46,890 nt of DNA from Thermodesulfovibrionales bacterium. Lineage in GTDB: Bacteria > Nitrospirota > Thermodesulfovibrionia > Thermodesulfovibrionales > CALJEL01. The stretch spans positions 1 to 46,890 of the forward strand of contig JAOACK010000010.1 in assembly GCA_026417875.1 (NCBI GenBank), in the 5' to 3' direction. Made by a program: the position numbers and the translations under genes. The notes beneath the pieces were generated by a model. It saw nothing but the letters and a program-made list of their open reading frames with translations. It was not told the DNA's origin and searched no databases. Positions 34,477-41,613 of the stretch are shown piece by piece; the first letter of the stretch is position 1, and each line of letters begins with the position of its first letter.

Positions 34477-35889
34477 TTATTTTTCTCCAATGGCAGGCAG
34501 TTCTATTGTAAAGGTTGTTCCCTCGCCCTTTCTGCTTTTTACAGATATATTTCCGTTATGGGCTGTTATAATTCCATATGTGATGGAGAGTCCCAGTCCT
34601 GTACCTTTACCAACAGGTTTTGTTGTGAAGAAGGGCTCAAAGATTCTGTTTATATGTTCATCTGGTATGCCGTTCCCTGTATCGCTTATCTCAAGCACTA
34701 CGGAATGATCTTTGCTCTTGATTGATATATCTATTTTCCCCTCACCTTTTCCTGTTTCCATTATGGCATCCTGGGCATTCTTGAGGAGGTTCAGCACTAC
34801 CTGCTTAATCTGATCTGGATCTGCATTAATAAGAGGAATATTACTATAATTTCTGTTGACGATTATCCCTGATGAAGAAAATTCGTATTCAAGAAGTTCA
34901 ATCACCTTATCAACTATCTGTCTGAGATCAATATACTCCTTGAGAGGCTCTCTCTGCCTTGCAAATTCCCTTAGGTTCCTCACAATCTTTGATGCCCTGA
35001 TCGCTGATTCATATATCCTTGATAAAAGGATTTTATAATTTTCTGGTAAAGAGTCTTCACTCATCGCCATCTCTGAATATCCCACAATTACCTGAAGGGG
35101 ATTATTTAGCTCATGACTCACACCGGCCACAAGTTCTCCAAGAGCAGTAAGCTTTTCTGCCTGTGCTGCCCTGTTGGCAATTGTCTTAATCTCTTCCTCC
35201 TTTTCCTTTAGCTGACTCTGAAGTCTCATGAAGGCATCTTTTACAGGTAAAAAGTCCTCACCGAAGTTTATCTCATCTACATTCTTACCTTCTGCGATAT
35301 CAACTGATGCCTTTATTACAGAGAAGATATTCTTCTTCAGGCTTCTGTTCACCAGCAAGAAGACAGCAAAAATAAGACCTCCACCGGCAAGCGTAACAGA
35401 AAATGTTAGGATACCCATTCTCCTTATCACGTAAATACCTCTTTCTATCCTTTCACTCATGAAATTTCTTCCGTTAACAAGGGCTTCCGCGGTGAGGTCA
35501 TCCATCTTGTCAAAGATAATCCTTACTTCGTATTCATTAATAACGCTTTTCTGAGTAATATCACTGAGCCTCTCATTAAAAACGGAAAGCCTCTGTATGA
35601 GAAAAATAGCATCTTTATCAGCACTTCCTCTATGACATTCCATGCATTCGCCAAGGATCGCCTCAAGCTCCTTAACTCCACTTGAAAGGGATTCTATTGA
35701 AGGAGTTTCTTTTTCAAATCTTATAATGAATTCGTGAAGCCTCTGACGCTGGAGCAGACTCTCTGTAGCTGTATTAATCATTATCATTTCCTTATTAAGC
35801 CTCAGGAGGCTTAAGAAGGCAACAAGTGCAGCTCCTGCAAAAAGAAAAATAATAATGATCAGTGCAATGATTAATGTTCGTTTTATCAT
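34477..35889 (-). CDS. Membrane histidine kinase with periplasmic heme-c motif
   Basis: Sensor kinase of 470 residues. TM1 is at about 5-30, an extracytoplasmic domain at 31-157 that contains C82-M-E-C85-H86, a c-type heme attachment motif, TM2 at about 159-181, a short linker, HisKA with H259 in VAGVSHELNNPLQV, and HATPase with VVLNLLKNAQDAI, DTGNGIP and GTGLGLS. Heme binding suggests sensing of redox state, oxygen or NO. No response regulator is adjacent, so it is an orphan kinase. It lies 80-100 bases from its neighbours. Confidence 0.9.
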   Translation of the reverse strand: MIKRTLIIALIIIIFLFAGAALVAFLSLLRLNKEMIMINTATESLLQRQRLHEFIIRFEKETPSIESLSSGVKELEAILGECMECHRGSADKDAIFLIQRLSVFNERLSDITQKSVINEYEVRIIFDKMDDLTAEALVNGRNFMSERIERGIYVIRRMGILTFSVTLAGGGLIFAVFLLVNRSLKKNIFSVIKASVDIAEGKNVDEINFGEDFLPVKDAFMRLQSQLKEKEEEIKTIANRAAQAEKLTALGELVAGVSHELNNPLQVIVGYSEMAMSEDSLPENYKILLSRIYESAIRASKIVRNLREFARQREPLKEYIDLRQIVDKVIELLEYEFSSSGIIVNRNYSNIPLINADPDQIKQVVLNLLKNAQDAIMETGKGEGKIDISIKSKDHSVVLEISDTGNGIPDEHINRIFEPFFTTKPVGKGTGLGLSITYGIITAHNGNISVKSRKGEGTTFTIELPAIGEK

Positions 35890-35963
35890 GGATAATTATA
35901 ACAAAAATAAGGACTTAAAAATCTTATCTGAGGCCATAAAGAGGTTTAATCAGTGGAAAAAAT

Positions 35964-36341
35964 CTAATATATTGACCTTATCCTTCCTGTCCTTTTATCC
36001 ACCACTACTATATCTAAAAGAGAACCATCAGCATTTCTTATCTCAGCAATAAATCCCCACCTCCTCTCCCTTATAATGTTTATTACAAGCCCTTTATCCT
36101 GAAAATAGGACCTGAGTATAGCCACTGCCTCCTCTTTACTTCTTACCGGTTTTTTTTCGCCATACTTCCCTTTGCCAGGACAGTAAGCTCCGTAAGGGGT
36201 TTTTCTATAACCAGGACAATCAGGACAGGCTGGCTGAGAAAAGGCTATGGAGGCAGGAAAAAAAATTAAGGTCGGGGTAAGGGATAAGCAGGAAATTAAG
36301 TGTATTATCTTTAATCTTAAATTTAAGTTCTTTAATCTCAT
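35964..36341 (-). CDS. Small periplasmic protein with CxxC and PepSY-like tail
   Basis: Protein of 125 residues. A signal peptide reaches about residue 35 (LSLTPTLIFFPASIAFS). The mature N-terminus has CPDCPGY and a further Cys (GAYCPGKG), and the C-terminal half has a small alpha/beta unit (SKEEAVAILRSYF, WGFIAEIRNADGSLLDIVVVDKRTGRIRSIY) with the look of a PepSY-type domain. Together with the Spy-like gene 28 bases upstream it may form a small envelope-stress or metal-related pair. Function unknown. Confidence 0.7.
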   Translation of the reverse strand: MRLKNLNLRLKIIHLISCLSLTPTLIFFPASIAFSQPACPDCPGYRKTPYGAYCPGKGKYGEKKPVRSKEEAVAILRSYFQDKGLVINIIRERRWGFIAEIRNADGSLLDIVVVDKRTGRIRSIY

Positions 36342-36369
36342 AATATACCCTTAACCCCAACCTTTAATA

Positions 36370-36762
36370 TTAATCCTGATCAAAAACCTGACATCCGCAT
36401 CTCATTCCACCCGTGAAGCCTCTTCCCATTCTACCACAGCCACCAGGCCCACCGGCTGGAAGACCGTAACTGGATGCTATCTTCTGGATCTTTGTCTGAA
36501 GGTCAATTATCTCCTTTCTGAGCTGAGCAATCCTGTCAAGATCTGGCTTATCTTTTTCATATTCCTGCCTGAGCTCCAGCTTCTTAATATGAAGCTCATC
36601 CCTGAGGCTCAGTGTCTCCTTCTGGAATTTTTTGACCTTCTCAATATCGACTCCCTTGATATCCATCCAGTCCCATCCTCCGTGACCCCATCCAGCATAT
36701 ACTGTAGCACCCAGACCTGAAAGAAGGATTACCGCAAGAACAAGAAATATTAATTTTTTCAT
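36370..36762 (-). CDS. Spy/CpxP-like periplasmic metal-stress protein
   Basis: Protein of 130 residues with a signal peptide (1-22). A His/Trp-rich segment after cleavage (GWGHGGWDW) is followed by two long helices (VKKFQKETLSLRDELHIKKLELRQEYEK and LDRIAQLRKEIIDLQTKIQKIA), the design of Spy, CpxP and ZraP chaperone-like proteins. The tail is Gly- and Cys-rich (GGCGRMGRG, RCGCQV). Likely binds metal or unfolded protein in the periplasm. AGGAGG lies in front of the ATG. Confidence 0.85.
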   Translation of the reverse strand: MKKLIFLVLAVILLSGLGATVYAGWGHGGWDWMDIKGVDIEKVKKFQKETLSLRDELHIKKLELRQEYEKDKPDLDRIAQLRKEIIDLQTKIQKIASSYGLPAGGPGGCGRMGRGFTGGMRCGCQVFDQD

Positions 36763-36830
36763 CTTCCTTCACCTCCTTTTTTTCATTTTATCCTATGTTA
36801 CCAGGAAATTGTGAAGGAATAGAGAAGAAA

Positions 36831-37325
36831 TTATGAAAAATTGTGAAGGAATAATAATCTCAGAACAATATTTGAATAAATTCCAGCAATAATATCATCA
36901 AGCATTATTGAAAGGCCACCCTTAAATCTTCTTTCCACACTTCTTATAGGAAAGGGCTTGATTATATCAAATAACCTGAAGAGGAAAAAGGCTATGAAAA
37001 GGTTTTTCATATCAGCCGGAATTCCAGCAATACTCACCATATAGCCTGTAAATTCATCTATAACAATATGTCTACTATCCCTTTCTTTCAGAATATCTTC
37101 AGCTCTGTCTGATACATAAACTCCAAGAAAAGATATACCAATAAAAAAAACAATAAAAAGTATCCCCTCAATTTTAAAGAACATAAAAAATAATAGAGCC
37201 AGAAGTGTACCGCATGTACCTGGTGCCAGGGGGATAAAACCTGTATAGAAGAGTGATGCTATTATAATAAAAAAATGCTGCCTTGATTTATGAACTTTTA
37301 TCCCGGGCCCAATTCCCTTATCCAA
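36831..37325 (-). CDS. pgpA: Phosphatidylglycerophosphatase A
   Basis: Membrane enzyme of phospholipid synthesis, 164 residues, removing phosphate from phosphatidylglycerophosphate. Family motifs: IPLAPGTCGTLLALL near the N-terminus, KERDSRHIVIDEFTGYMVSI with the catalytic acidic residues, and FRLFDIIKPFPI. The C-terminus has LSIMLDDIIAGIYSN. Its start lies within the last codons of the PEP carboxylase gene (eight-base overlap), so expression is coupled to it. Confidence 0.92.
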   Translation of the reverse strand: MDKGIGPGIKVHKSRQHFFIIIASLFYTGFIPLAPGTCGTLLALLFFMFFKIEGILFIVFFIGISFLGVYVSDRAEDILKERDSRHIVIDEFTGYMVSIAGIPADMKNLFIAFFLFRLFDIIKPFPIRSVERRFKGGLSIMLDDIIAGIYSNIVLRLLFLHNFS

Positions 37326-38778
37326 GAAATCTCCTTATATAAGCAGCCTCTATAACCATATCCTGAATACCTGTTCTTGCACCCTCCTTCAGGGCACTTA
37401 TTATCCTTGATGTAACTGACCTGTGTTCTATGTCAGGTTCATGATCAAAAAAATCAAATCTTATATTTTCCTTAACTTCCTGTGGCAGGAGGTCAAGGCA
37501 TGCAGGATTAAAATACCTCAATGCCCTCCTCATGTCCTTTTCAAAATTCACATAAACCTCTTTTAAGCACTGTATATCTTCTTCTGTAAGGGCATTAAGA
37601 CCTATTATCTCTGGTGGAAGACCTATGGAATAACAGGCTCCGCAGAAAGCTATAACCCTCGGAAGCCTGACCCTTCCGACACTCCTTGAATATCCGAAAA
37701 GACCAACATGGAGTTTTCTCATCCTTCTTCTGGGTATATACTGGGCTACTTCATTAATAAGAGGAGCAAGATACTCAATCTGTCTTCTATATTCAGCAGA
37801 GTATTTATCAATAAGTCTCATGCACTCATCTTCATCAATCTCTCTGAAAGGTTTTCTATCAAAGGATTTGAGCCTCTTTATTGCCTTTATTACATCTTCA
37901 ACAGGGTTATCGTATTTAAAGGCTGACTGCACAGTGAAGGTCTCCACCTCAGGATACTCAGTAATTACATCCTCCACTGTATAAGGCGTGAGATTTCCCC
38001 TGAAGGGAGGGGATCCTGCTCCAAGTATGGGATAGATCTTAACTCCGATCTGCTCAGAAAGCCGTCTCAATCTCTGAAGAGCAATCTTGTTACAGAGTAT
38101 TGCGCTTATCATTCCATAGTTCATGGCTGGATCTGACCTTGCAAGAAAGACCCTCATGTAGCTCAATTCTTTATCCCTGAGATAGGATGCAATTATATTA
38201 TTTGCCTCAAGCATATGTTCTCTGTCCTCAAAAAGAGGTATAACATTTATGCTTTCTGGATAAAACTTACCTATCCACTGGGCAACGGTTATATCTCCAT
38301 CTAATATTGGCTGGTGCTGTCTGCCTGAAATGAAATTTTTATAAAAATAATAAATTCTGTTAATCTCTTCAGCAGAGGTGGTCATGGGAAGGATCACCTC
38401 AAAGATTGGTGGTATATCATCACCATAAAAGAGCCTTGCTGCATCCATTGACCTCGGTATGCTCTCAAGGGTCTCTACAACAACCTTTGCCTCATCCCTC
38501 TCAACTGAAGGATTGGGAAGTCTGAGTGTAAGAAAAAGGTCTCTACCCAGTCTCTTATCCCTGAAAAAGTATGGATATCTTGTAAGGAGTTTTCTGACAA
38601 CAAAATCATCTATCTCCTTGCCCTCACTGTCCCACATCTGTTCGTCCGAGCCAAGGTGGCTGAAGGCATAATAGGCCTCTTGAATCTCATCATCACCTGA
38701 CATATCAGGTGTCTCAGCAAAAAAAGGGACAGTCACATTATCTGGATGCTGTGTAGACATTACTCTTGGAATCTTCAT
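37318..38778 (-). CDS. ppcA: Archaeal-type phosphoenolpyruvate carboxylase
   Basis: Enzyme that adds bicarbonate to PEP to give oxaloacetate, 486 residues, about half the size of the common bacterial enzyme. The N-terminal signature MSTQHPDN, LGSDEQMWDSEGKE, and FEVILPMTTSAEEI, VEVETF-type strand (EYPEVETFTVQSAFKYD) and RRMRKLHVGLFGYSRSVG identify the archaeal-type family (PpcA), which is rare in bacteria. No Shine-Dalgarno is seen before the ATG. The gene lies 21 bases after the metal ATPase and overlaps pgpA. Confidence 0.93.
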   Translation of the reverse strand: MKIPRVMSTQHPDNVTVPFFAETPDMSGDDEIQEAYYAFSHLGSDEQMWDSEGKEIDDFVVRKLLTRYPYFFRDKRLGRDLFLTLRLPNPSVERDEAKVVVETLESIPRSMDAARLFYGDDIPPIFEVILPMTTSAEEINRIYYFYKNFISGRQHQPILDGDITVAQWIGKFYPESINVIPLFEDREHMLEANNIIASYLRDKELSYMRVFLARSDPAMNYGMISAILCNKIALQRLRRLSEQIGVKIYPILGAGSPPFRGNLTPYTVEDVITEYPEVETFTVQSAFKYDNPVEDVIKAIKRLKSFDRKPFREIDEDECMRLIDKYSAEYRRQIEYLAPLINEVAQYIPRRRMRKLHVGLFGYSRSVGRVRLPRVIAFCGACYSIGLPPEIIGLNALTEEDIQCLKEVYVNFEKDMRRALRYFNPACLDLLPQEVKENIRFDFFDHEPDIEHRSVTSRIISALKEGARTGIQDMVIEAAYIRRFLG

Positions 38779-38799
38779 GGATATTATTTTAGCATACTG

Positions 38800-40893
38800 T
38801 CACTTTTTACTCAGAAGCCTTGAGGCATTCGCTGCTACAGCCAATGTTGGAAGTTCTTCAAGTGCTGCTGCCATAACAGGCTTTAGTATTCCCACTGATG
38901 CAAGTCCCATTGTTATTATGTCCCAGGTTATTCCAAGGGCAATCCCCTGCCTGATGACCTTATAAGTATTCCTTCCTATCTTTATAACCTCAGGAATCCT
39001 TGACCAGTCATCCCTCATAAGTGCTACTGGTGCTGCCTCAATAGCCACATCTGTGCCAGCAACGCCCATAGCAATACCAACATCTGCCTGTACAAGGGCT
39101 GGTGCATCATTAACACCATCTCCAATCATCAATACCCTGTAGCCTTCTGCCTGGAGCCTTTTCACTATCCCTATCTTGTCCTCTGGTAGAAGGTTTGCCC
39201 TGTACTCACTGATACCGAGCCTCAGACTTACTGACCTTGCAACCCTTTCATTGTCTCCTGTGAGGAGTAAAAATCTCTTTATCCCGAGTCCTTTAAGTTC
39301 TCTGATTGCCTCAGGAACCTCATCTCTTATAATATCTCCTACAGCAATGATGCCTGCAACCTTACTGTCCAGAGTCATATAAAGGACTGTGTTTCCTTCT
39401 TCCTCAAGCCTCTCTGCTGTACGGGATATCTCTTCTGGTATAAATATCCCTTTTTCTTTGAGGAGCCTCTCATTCCCAAGCAGAAGGACATTCTCCCTGA
39501 CTTTGGCAACTATACCCCTGCCAATAAAGTATTCAAAGCTCTCTGGAGGAGTAATATCTATACCATATCTCTTTGCCTCATCTATTATTGCTTTTGCAAC
39601 AGCATGATTTGAATATCCTTCCAGAGAGGCAGCCAGTCTCAGTATCTCTTCTTTCTTAAAGTTATTAAATGAGACAATCTCCCTTACAACAGGTCTTCCA
39701 AAGGTCACTGTACCTGTCTTGTCCATTACAATGCAGTCCACCTTTGCAAGGGCCTCAAGATAAAGCCCTCCTTTAATGAGAACACCCCTCTTTGCACTGC
39801 TTGCAACAGAAGCAACAACACTGAGAGGAGTAGCAAGCCCAACTGCACAGGGACAGGCAGCAACAATAACAGCAATCGCATAAATAGCCTTTCCCGATAT
39901 AAGGTAAGTTAAAAGGGCAGCCAGGAATGCTAAAGGTAAAAAATAAGCCGTAAACCTGTCGGCAAATCTTTGCACCGGTGCTTTATGGGCCTCTGCCTCC
40001 TCTACAAGCTTTATAATCTTTCCAAGTGTTGTATCCTTCCCAGTCCTTTCAGTCTTTATCTCAAGATAACCTGGACCATTTATTGTGCCTGCAAAGACCC
40101 TGTCACCAGGGGATTTTTCTACAGGTATGCTCTCACCTGTCACAGGTGATTGATCAACTGAGCTTAATCCCCTTATAACAATTCCATCAACAGGTATCTT
40201 TTCTCCCTGTCTCACTATTACAGTATCACCTGGTTTTATCTCATCTATCTTAACATCCACCTCTTTTTCACCAAGCCTTATCCTTGCCTTCTCCGGAGCG
40301 ATATCTATGAGGTCCTTTATAGCCTTTCTTGACCTTCTCAGTGTAAGGTCTTCAAGATAGTGGGCAAGGTTCATAAAAAAGGCAACAAGCATGGAGGCTG
40401 AATATTCTTTAATAGCCGCAGCACCAAGAATTCCGGCACTCATCATCAGATCAACATTAATCTGTCTCTTAAGGATACCAAGAAAAGCCCTTTTAAAAAT
40501 AGGATAGCCACCAAGGACAATAGCCAGAATTATAACTGGCAAAGGAATATAGCTGATACCTTTCTCAAGAAGGCCAAAGTACTGAAGTCCTAAGATACTA
40601 AGTCCTATGAGACCTGTAACTGTTATAAAGGCAAAACGAATCTTCTCAAAGAGTTCTTTTCCCGAACCTTTTATCTTTAATTCCTCTTCTCTTACACTGT
40701 AGCCCAGGCCCTTTATCTTCTCAATTAATCTCTCAGGACTGGTCACTTTCTCATCAAAGCTCACAACTGCCTTCTCTGAGGTTGTAATTATCTTTACATC
40801 CTTTACGCCAGAAGTATTTCTCAGGGTATCTCCTACCCTGACAGCACAATTGGCTCAACAGAGGCCTGGTATTTTTAATTCAATGGTCTCCAT
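38800..40893 (-). CDS. Heavy-metal P-type ATPase with selenocysteine HMA domain
   Basis: Inner-membrane metal pump of 697 residues when UGA codon 13 (40857-40855) is read as selenocysteine. Residues 1-70 then form a complete HMA domain whose metal motif reads P-G-L-C-U-A-N-C, with Sec in the place of the first Cys of GMxCxxC. Next come the membrane segments, actuator domain (PVTGESIPV), the metal-site [10 protein letters not shown] in TM6, phosphorylation motif [11 protein letters not shown], nucleotide domain (SNHAVAKAI with HP-like region), [10 protein letters not shown] and the final segments ([17 protein letters not shown]). The ATG at 40893 has GAGGAAGGA before it and lies two bases after the ArsR stop. 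Without recoding, translation could begin only at ATG 40764 and would leave half an HMA domain. Metal specificity is not clear (Zn/Cd/Pb or Cu). Confidence 0.87.
40821..40857 (-). promoter_or_regulatory. Putative bacterial SECIS element after UGA codon 13
   Basis: On the minus strand, 13 bases after the UGA (40857-40855), the perfect 8-bp stem TCAGGGTA / TACCCTGA (40841-40834 and 40828-40821) encloses the loop GGAGA (40833-40829). The first loop G is 22 bases after UGA, within the usual 16-37 base range for bacterial SECIS, which require a G in the first loop positions. Confidence 0.8.
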
Positions 40894-40895
40894 AA

Positions 40896-41258
40896 TTATC
40901 CTTCCTCCACATGCCTTAAACCTTCTTTAAAGAGATTCTTTATATGCTCATCATCCAGTGAATAAAAGACCATCTTTCCATCCTTTCTGTACTTAACCAG
41001 CCTCGTGGCCCTCAGTATCCTCAGCTGGTGGGAGACAGCAGACTTTGTTGTTCCAAGAAGATTTGCAATATCACATACGCAGAGCTCTTCCTCTGATAAG
41101 GCAAAGATTATCTTTATCCTCGTAGGATCTCCTAAAACCCTGAAGGTCTCAGCAAGCTGATGTAGCTTGGCATCGGGCTTCATCTTCCTTTTGACAGAAG
41201 ACACCTTCTTTCTGTCAATGAAGGCTATTTCGCAGATTTCTGTTCTGGTTCTTTTCAT
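40896..41258 (-). CDS. ArsR/CadC-type metal-responsive repressor
   Basis: Winged-helix repressor of 120 residues. It shows the alpha-3 metal motif EELCVCDIANLLG and the recognition segment KSAVSHQLRILRATRLVKYRKDGKMVFYSL. The N-terminal Cys in MKRTRTEICEIAF matches the thiolate ligand of CadC-type sensors of Cd, Pb or Zn. The start at 41258 is chosen because the upstream in-frame ATG at 41282 lies inside the operator palindrome. The stop is two bases before the P-type ATPase start, so the pair is one operon. Confidence 0.92.
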   Translation of the reverse strand: MKRTRTEICEIAFIDRKKVSSVKRKMKPDAKLHQLAETFRVLGDPTRIKIIFALSEEELCVCDIANLLGTTKSAVSHQLRILRATRLVKYRKDGKMVFYSLDDEHIKNLFKEGLRHVEEG

Positions 41259-41266
41259 ATTAATAG

Positions 41267-41282
41267 TTGAGCAATTGTTCAA
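41267..41282. promoter_or_regulatory. ArsR/SmtB-type operator palindrome
   Basis: TTGAGCAATTGTTCAA is a nearly perfect 16-base palindrome, close to the TGAACA-n-TGTTCA type of ArsR/SmtB operators. It covers the predicted transcript start of the repressor-ATPase operon. Confidence 0.7.
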
Positions 41283-41283
41283 T

Positions 41284-41311
41284 AATATAAGATAAGTAAT
41301 AAATGTGTCAA
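41284..41311 (-). promoter_or_regulatory. Promoter of the arsR-ATPase operon
   Basis: On the minus strand TTGACA (41311-41306), 16 bases, and TATATT (41289-41284). The operator directly follows the -10, so bound repressor would block transcription. Confidence 0.65.
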
Positions 41312-41387
41312 GTCTTAAATAAAAAATGCCAGTAAATAGAGGTCAAAAGTAAGGTCTTTTTATCAACTGATTTTTATTCTTTGGTTA

Positions 41388-41525
41388 CTATCTCTTTTTC
41401 AAAGAGTTACATCTATCTAAATCACACCCCTGGCAATGTCCTTTCTTTTTCAATAGGGAGCGATATAAGAGATATACCGCTCCGGCAATAATTACAGCCA
41501 TTAAAAGAATATCTGTAAAATTCAT
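41388..41525 (-). CDS. FeoB-associated Cys-rich membrane protein
   Basis: Small protein of 45 residues. One N-terminal membrane helix (ILLMAVIIAGAVYLLYRSLL) is followed by a short basic tail with three Cys (GHCQGCDLDRC), exactly the design of FeoB-associated Cys-rich membrane proteins that replace FeoC in many bacteria. It follows feoB on the same strand, and has a strong GGAGGT site. A 62-base repeat separates it from the feoB stop. Ends with TAG. Confidence 0.88.
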   Translation of the reverse strand: MNFTDILLMAVIIAGAVYLLYRSLLKKKGHCQGCDLDRCNSLKKR

Positions 41526-41546
41526 TTGACCTCCGTTCTTTCATCT

Positions 41547-41608
41547 GTCATTGTGAGGCGAATCCGAAGCAATCTCAAAACAGGATTCCTCGATTCGCTC
41601 GGGATGAC
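41547..41608. repeat. Short inverted-repeat element (REP/MITE-like)
   Basis: A 62-base sequence starting GTCATTGTGAGGCGAATC and ending, on the other strand, GTCATCCCGAGCGAATC. Its core (GAAGCAATCTC) is the type of dispersed repeat seen many times in genomes of deep-branching bacteria. It sits five bases after the feoB stop codon, inside the feo operon. Confidence 0.7.
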
Positions 41609-41613
41609 AATCC

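Noticed and set aside
41259-41282. Upstream ATG for the ArsR-type repressor
   Set aside because: It would make the operator palindrome coding; relatives begin near the MKxxxxCEI motif.
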